A stretch of 64,000 nucleotides of DNA. Source: Stenotrophomonas maltophilia. GTDB lineage: Bacteria; Pseudomonadota; Gammaproteobacteria; Xanthomonadales; Xanthomonadaceae. This document shows, piece after piece, positions 60,058 to 64,000 of the stretch. The notes beneath the pieces were generated by a model. It worked only from the letters and a program-made list of their open reading frames with translations, was not told where the DNA came from and made no database searches. Every line of letters starts with the position of its first letter. The first letter of the stretch is position 1. The stretch covers positions 868,001 to 932,000 of the forward strand of contig NZ_CP037858.1 in NCBI RefSeq assembly GCF_006974125.1. The letters are read 5' to 3'. Both the position numbers and the translations under genes were made by a program.

Positions 60058-63000
60058 TTAGAAGCGGAAGCCCACTTCGGCCTTGATCTGACGCGGCGTA
60101 CCGATGATTTCGCCGGTCTCGTTGTAGCTGGCCTGCAGCTTGCCGTTGGTCTTGACGTAGTTGTAGGTGGAGAAGTTGTCGAAGTTGAACACGTTGATGA
60201 TGTCGATACGTGCGTACAGCTCGGTATCGCCCGGCATCTTGAACGTCTTCGTCGCCTGCAGGTCGACCGAACGGTAGCCGAAGATCTTGCCACCCACCAG
60301 GAACTTGCCGGTGGCGTTGGGCACGGCCGCCTGCGGCGTCGGCAGGGTGTAGCCGCTGGCCTGCATCACCGGGTACCAGTCGTTGACGGCAGTCGGGGTT
60401 GCCAGGGTGATCTTGCCGCCGAAGGTGATGCCCCAGAAGCCCGCATACGAACCGGTCACCACCAGGCGGTGGCGCGGCGCGCCGTTGGAGCGGATGGTCG
60501 GATAGTCGCCGATCAGGCCGCGGTCAAACGCGTACTTCTCGTTGATGTCGCGGTTGTGGCGGGCGGTGGTCCAGGTGTAGGCGATGGAGGTACCCCAGCC
60601 GCTTTCCTTGGTGAAGGGCTTCTGCGCCGACAGCAGCACCTGGGTGGCACGGGTCTTGATGCCCTGCTGGCCGATGATCAGGCTGCCGAAGCCCGGCACG
60701 TTGCAGCTCCACGCCTGGCTCAGGCCCGGGTCGGTGCCACCGCACAGGCGCGGGTCATCGAAGAACTGGCCGGTCGGGTAACGGTTGCCCAGGGTGAAGG
60801 CGAAGCCGTCGTAGCTCAGGGTGCGAGCGATGGTGGCATCGGTCAGCCACTCGCCGATCCGGTTGCTCATGCCCAGGCTGAACTGGTCCGAGTACGGCGC
60901 CTTCAGCTTGTTGTTCAGCAGGTCCACTTCCAGACCGGCATTGCTGGTCGCGCCAACCAGCGACTGCAGGTTGCCGATACCGTTGAGCAGGTTCGGGTTC
61001 CAGTCATAGCAGGCGGCCTGGCCGTTGATGCAGGTGCCGGTGGCCGGGTTGCGGAAGTAGATGGTCGGCTGCGGCAGGGCCAGCTTGGTGGTTTCCAGCT
61101 GCAGGTTGTCGAACAGGTCACGGTCGTAGGAACGGCCGGCACCACCGTGGATCACGTGCTGCTCGTCGGCGTTGATGTCATACGAGAAGCCCAGGCGCGG
61201 CTGCCAGGCATCCTTGAACGCCTTGCGGTTGTGACCGTTGCTGATGTAGTCGCTGATGTCCAGGCCACCCAGTGCCAGCGAATCGGCGTAGGTCTGGCCG
61301 GCAGGCGCACGCGGATCCTGCGAATAGATGGCGTCGACCACCTGCTGCGGGGTTACGAAGTTCAGGTAGGTCGGGGTCTTTTCGTAGTCCCAGCGCAGGC
61401 CGATGTTCAGCTGCAGGTGGTCGTTGACCTGCCAGTCGTCCTGGATGAACACGCCGTACTGCTTGGACTTCGAACGCACTTCGCCGGACACGCCCGACAC
61501 GCCGGTCACCGGCTTGACGAATTGCGCCTTGTACGGAATCGAATCCGGGAAGTCCGGATCGCCCAGGGAATAGGTGAAGGTCGGGTTGATCTGCGCCGCA
61601 TCGGAAGCGTACAGGTCGATCTGCTTGTACTTCACGCCCATCTTGATGGTGTGGTCACCGGCCCACTGGATGCCATCCAGGGTCAGGTTGTCTTCGATCG
61701 ACCAGCCCTTCTGGCCCTTCACCTGCGAATCCAGTGCCGATGCACCGCCGATCTTCACCACGGTGCGGTCTTCGGGACCGTCCGGTGCGGTGTAGGTGAT
61801 GCCGTTGGCCAGGGTCAGCGGGGTCGGGTTGTTGAACGAATCCTCGTGGGTAACCATCAATTCGTTGTAGTACCGCTCACCGCTGTGGTTCCAGCGCAGG
61901 GCGTAGCGGCGGTCGGTATTGACCACTTCGCGCCCGGCCTGCGGCGAGGTCTGGCCACTGAACTGCGACTGGGTTTCGTCGCGGTCCTGGAAGGTCAGCT
62001 CGATGCGATCATTATCGGTCGGCTCGAAGTCGATCTTGGCGAAGATCAGATCCTGCTGGAACGGCTGGCTGGCCGGGCCAAGGCCGGCGGCGCCGGCGGC
62101 CGGCAGCAGACCGGCAGCAGCGGTGACCGCGCCATCCGGCGCGATGGTCACCGGCAGGTCGAAGCGCTTGGCTTCGTAGGTCACGAAGAAGTGGGCCTTG
62201 TCCTGGATGATCGGGCCACCCAGGGCGAAGCCGTATTCCTTCTCGGCCGAATCCTCCTTGCCCTTGTTCGGCTGGCGTTCGGCCGGGGTCATCGCGCGCA
62301 TGCTGTCGTTGGTGTAACGGTAGAAGGCTTCACCCTTGAACTCGTTGGTACCCGACTTGGTCGCAGCGGTGACGGCAGCACTGGATACCTGGCCGTACTC
62401 GGCCTTGTAGTTGCCGCTGATGACCTTGTACTCGCCAATGGCCAGCTGCGGGAATGGATTGCCGGCACTGCCGGACTGGCCGGCCACGCCGCCACCCTTC
62501 ACGTAGCTCTTCTGGCCCACGCCGTCGATGTACACATTGGTGCCATCGGCATTGGTGGCACCGCCGCGCAGCGAGGTGTTGCCCTTGGCATCACGGGTGA
62601 AGATCAGGCCCGGCACCGCGTCGGCGAACTCCAGGAAGTTGCGCGAGACCTGCGGGGTGGTCTGGATCTGCTGCAGGCTGACGGTCTTGCCGACTTCGGA
62701 CGTGCGCACTTCCTGCAGCAGGGTCGGCGCGACGACGTTGACGGTGTCCAGGTTGGTGGCCGCGGTCGAACCCGGGGTGCTGCTGGCAGCGCCGGCAAAG
62801 TTCAGCGTAGCGGTCGAGGCCACGGTGACGGTGACCTTCTGCGACTGGCCGTTGGCGACCACGTCATAGGTGCCCGGATCCAGGCCCATCAGCGAGTAGC
62901 TGCCGTCGGCGCGGACGGTGCCGCGACGGACGGTGCCGGTGGCGACGTTGGTGGCGGTCACTTCGGCGCCGGCCTGGGCGCCGGATACCTGGCCGCGCAG

Positions 63001-63114
63001 GCTGGCATTGGCCGACTGCGCCATGACGTTCGGAGCGGCGGCCAGCATCAGGCAGCTGACCAGTGCGGTGCTCAGCAGCCGGCGCGCCGGCGTGCGGAAG
63101 GTGGTGTGCATCAT
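60058..63114 (-). CDS. TonB-dependent receptor of the glucan locus
   Basis: 1018 residues. Signal peptide (LLSTALVSCLMLAAAPNVMAQ), an N-terminal carboxypeptidase-regulatory-like domain (about 28-95, GQVSGAQAGAEVTATNVATG), a plug (about 110-250, NTSLRGGATNADGTNVYIDG) and a large barrel ending in GFRF, as in Oar/SusC-like receptors. It likely imports glucan fragments across the outer membrane. Two adjacent ATGs (63114, 63111) follow GGAG. It lies 76 nt after lacI, upstream of the glucanase genes. Confidence 0.92.
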   Translation of the reverse strand: MMHTTFRTPARRLLSTALVSCLMLAAAPNVMAQSANASLRGQVSGAQAGAEVTATNVATGTVRRGTVRADGSYSLMGLDPGTYDVVANGQSQKVTVTVASTATLNFAGAASSTPGSTAATNLDTVNVVAPTLLQEVRTSEVGKTVSLQQIQTTPQVSRNFLEFADAVPGLIFTRDAKGNTSLRGGATNADGTNVYIDGVGQKSYVKGGGVAGQSGSAGNPFPQLAIGEYKVISGNYKAEYGQVSSAAVTAATKSGTNEFKGEAFYRYTNDSMRAMTPAERQPNKGKEDSAEKEYGFALGGPIIQDKAHFFVTYEAKRFDLPVTIAPDGAVTAAAGLLPAAGAAGLGPASQPFQQDLIFAKIDFEPTDNDRIELTFQDRDETQSQFSGQTSPQAGREVVNTDRRYALRWNHSGERYYNELMVTHEDSFNNPTPLTLANGITYTAPDGPEDRTVVKIGGASALDSQVKGQKGWSIEDNLTLDGIQWAGDHTIKMGVKYKQIDLYASDAAQINPTFTYSLGDPDFPDSIPYKAQFVKPVTGVSGVSGEVRSKSKQYGVFIQDDWQVNDHLQLNIGLRWDYEKTPTYLNFVTPQQVVDAIYSQDPRAPAGQTYADSLALGGLDISDYISNGHNRKAFKDAWQPRLGFSYDINADEQHVIHGGAGRSYDRDLFDNLQLETTKLALPQPTIYFRNPATGTCINGQAACYDWNPNLLNGIGNLQSLVGATSNAGLEVDLLNNKLKAPYSDQFSLGMSNRIGEWLTDATIARTLSYDGFAFTLGNRYPTGQFFDDPRLCGGTDPGLSQAWSCNVPGFGSLIIGQQGIKTRATQVLLSAQKPFTKESGWGTSIAYTWTTARHNRDINEKYAFDRGLIGDYPTIRSNGAPRHRLVVTGSYAGFWGITFGGKITLATPTAVNDWYPVMQASGYTLPTPQAAVPNATGKFLVGGKIFGYRSVDLQATKTFKMPGDTELYARIDIINVFNFDNFSTYNYVKTNGKLQASYNETGEIIGTPRQIKAEVGFRF

Positions 63115-63190
63115 CAACTCAATCTCCGGGTGGCGGTAACCGCTCGCGCGGTACCTGCGATCAATCAAAAAAGAAGGAACGCCTCTGGCT

Positions 63191-64000
63191 TCAATGGCCC
63201 GATGGCGGAGTGGTGGAATCGCGAACTATCAAGCGGGGAACCAGGGTCTGCTTGTCCCCTGTCCCGTCCGTGGAGGTGCCGTCCATCAACTGCAGCAGGC
63301 GCGTCATGGCCCGGTCGCCGAGCTCGGCGATGCTGACCTGCATGGTGGTCAGCGACGGGTGGACGAAACGCGCCAGTGGAATGTCATCGAAACCCGCCAA
63401 GGCGACATCGGTCGGAACACGGACACCGGCCTGCGTGAATGCATACAGGCATCCCAGGGCCATCATGTCGTTGGCGGCGAACACGGCATCAGGCAGCGCT
63501 CCGGCTGCCAGCAACTCCTGACCGGCGCGATGGCCGGAAGCTTCGTCGAAATCACCGGGCAGCTCGATGCCCTCGGCGCCACCGCCAAAAGCCGCCAGCG
63601 CGTCACGGAAGCCGCGCAGGCGCTCGCGCGCGTCGAAGTTGAGATCCGGGCCAGAAATGAAAGCGATGCGACGGTGGCCGGCATCGAGCAGATGGCGGGT
63701 CATCGCCATCGCACCGGCATGGTCGTCGATGCTCAGCACCGGGTGGTCCTGCCCGGGCAGATAGGTGTTGATCAACACCGTTGGCAACGACTGCGGCAGG
63801 TTGTCGGTCAGGAAACCGGGGCTCTCGGCATAGGGTGAGAGCACCAGCAGGCCATCGACGCGGCCGCGCATGGCGCGCAGGGCCGCGCCCTGCTGCTCCT
63901 GGTCACCGTGGTAGCTGGACACCAGCAGGTGCTGGCGGCGGCTACGGGCGACGTTGTCGATGCCACGCATCAGCTCGGAGAAGAACTCGCCGTACAGGTC
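63191..64000 (-). CDS. LacI-family transcriptional regulator (5' end outside window)
   Basis: About 269 residues of the effector-binding domain; the helix-turn-helix lies beyond the window. The periplasmic-binding-like fold is clear: DLYGEFFSELMRGIDNVARS, GLLVLSPYAESP, HRRIAFISGPDLNFDARERL, DAVFAANDMMALGCLYAF, DVALAGFDDIPLARFVHPSL. It presumably senses a glucan product and represses the locus. Frame is open to base 64000 with no stop. Effector unknown. Confidence 0.93.
   Translation of the reverse strand, partial: DLYGEFFSELMRGIDNVARSRRQHLLVSSYHGDQEQQGAALRAMRGRVDGLLVLSPYAESPGFLTDNLPQSLPTVLINTYLPGQDHPVLSIDDHAGAMAMTRHLLDAGHRRIAFISGPDLNFDARERLRGFRDALAAFGGGAEGIELPGDFDEASGHRAGQELLAAGALPDAVFAANDMMALGCLYAFTQAGVRVPTDVALAGFDDIPLARFVHPSLTTMQVSIAELGDRAMTRLLQLMDGTSTDGTGDKQTLVPRLIVRDSTTPPSGH

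Noticed and set aside
59593..63336. 1247-codon plus-strand frame opposite the glucan-locus TonB receptor
   Set aside because: Same antisense effect; crosses the terminator and two gene boundaries.
1..64000. CRISPR array, prophage or insertion sequence
   Set aside because: No regularly spaced direct repeats, no transposase, integrase or phage structural gene was seen; repeated elements are palindromic and intergenic.
1..64000. tRNA or rRNA genes
   Set aside because: Intergenic gaps are short or filled by palindromes; I saw no cloverleaf-like or rRNA-like sequence, though no folding or covariance search was possible.

Overview
The window reads as chromosomal DNA of a high-GC gammaproteobacterium of the Xanthomonadaceae, most likely Stenotrophomonas (S. 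maltophilia group). Three things point there: protein families and gene content typical of the family (two large TonB-dependent receptors, an RNase E with a long Ala/Pro/Arg-rich tail, a transmembrane repetitive protein next to nfuA, a GH144-type glucanase locus); very high GC with strong third-position bias, so that long antisense frames stay open almost everywhere; and many short palindromes headed by GTAG, which match the SMAG repeats described in S. maltophilia. No tRNA, rRNA, CRISPR array, prophage or intact insertion sequence was seen.

Layout. 1-9.9 kb: the 3' part of lpdA, a LysR regulator divergent from a beta-class glutathione transferase, two coupled small envelope proteins, a TonB receptor-phoD operon with a candidate Pho box, dnaB and an FMN reductase. 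9.9-20 kb: a fused 2-oxoacid dehydrogenase E1 followed 3 nt later by an AsnB-type amidotransferase, a glutathione transferase, an acetyltransferase, two glycine-zipper envelope proteins, tatD, tcdA, an anchored cytochrome c'-like protein and a cold-shock gene. 20-31 kb: DUF456, pldA-arsC, another glutathione transferase, fumarase, an ECF41 sigma factor whose own promoter and that of a nearby AhpD/CMD-family gene share the same -35/-10 pattern (with a low-GC immunity-like gene between them), an ABC exporter, fpr and a glutathione peroxidase. 31-46 kb: peptidyl-dipeptidase, cyclopropane fatty acid synthase, a peptide transporter with a rhomboid protease, a degenerate EEP-fold protein, Mn superoxide dismutase, a barnase-barstar pair, nfuA with the repetitive protein, phhB and zupT. 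46-51 kb: rluC divergent from rne.

51-64 kb is one regional system, all on the minus strand: LacI regulator (cut by the window end), TonB receptor, GH144-like endo-beta-1,2-glucanase lipoprotein, sugar-binding lipoprotein, two ABC permeases, a 1055-residue exported protein with carbohydrate-binding modules and a helical catalytic-type domain, and an exported EEP-family hydrolase. The genes from the glucanase onward overlap by ATGA or sit 2-4 nt apart. My reading is uptake and breakdown of a beta-1,2-glucan, perhaps the phospho-substituted osmoregulated periplasmic glucans of other bacteria. The substrate is inferred, not shown.

Intergenic space is rich in repeats: GTAG/GTGG-headed palindromes at more than a dozen sites (two of which supply the stop codons of genes), two copies of a larger palindromic element, three GGGGTC-type inverted repeats and a perfect 71-bp palindrome between fpr and gpx.
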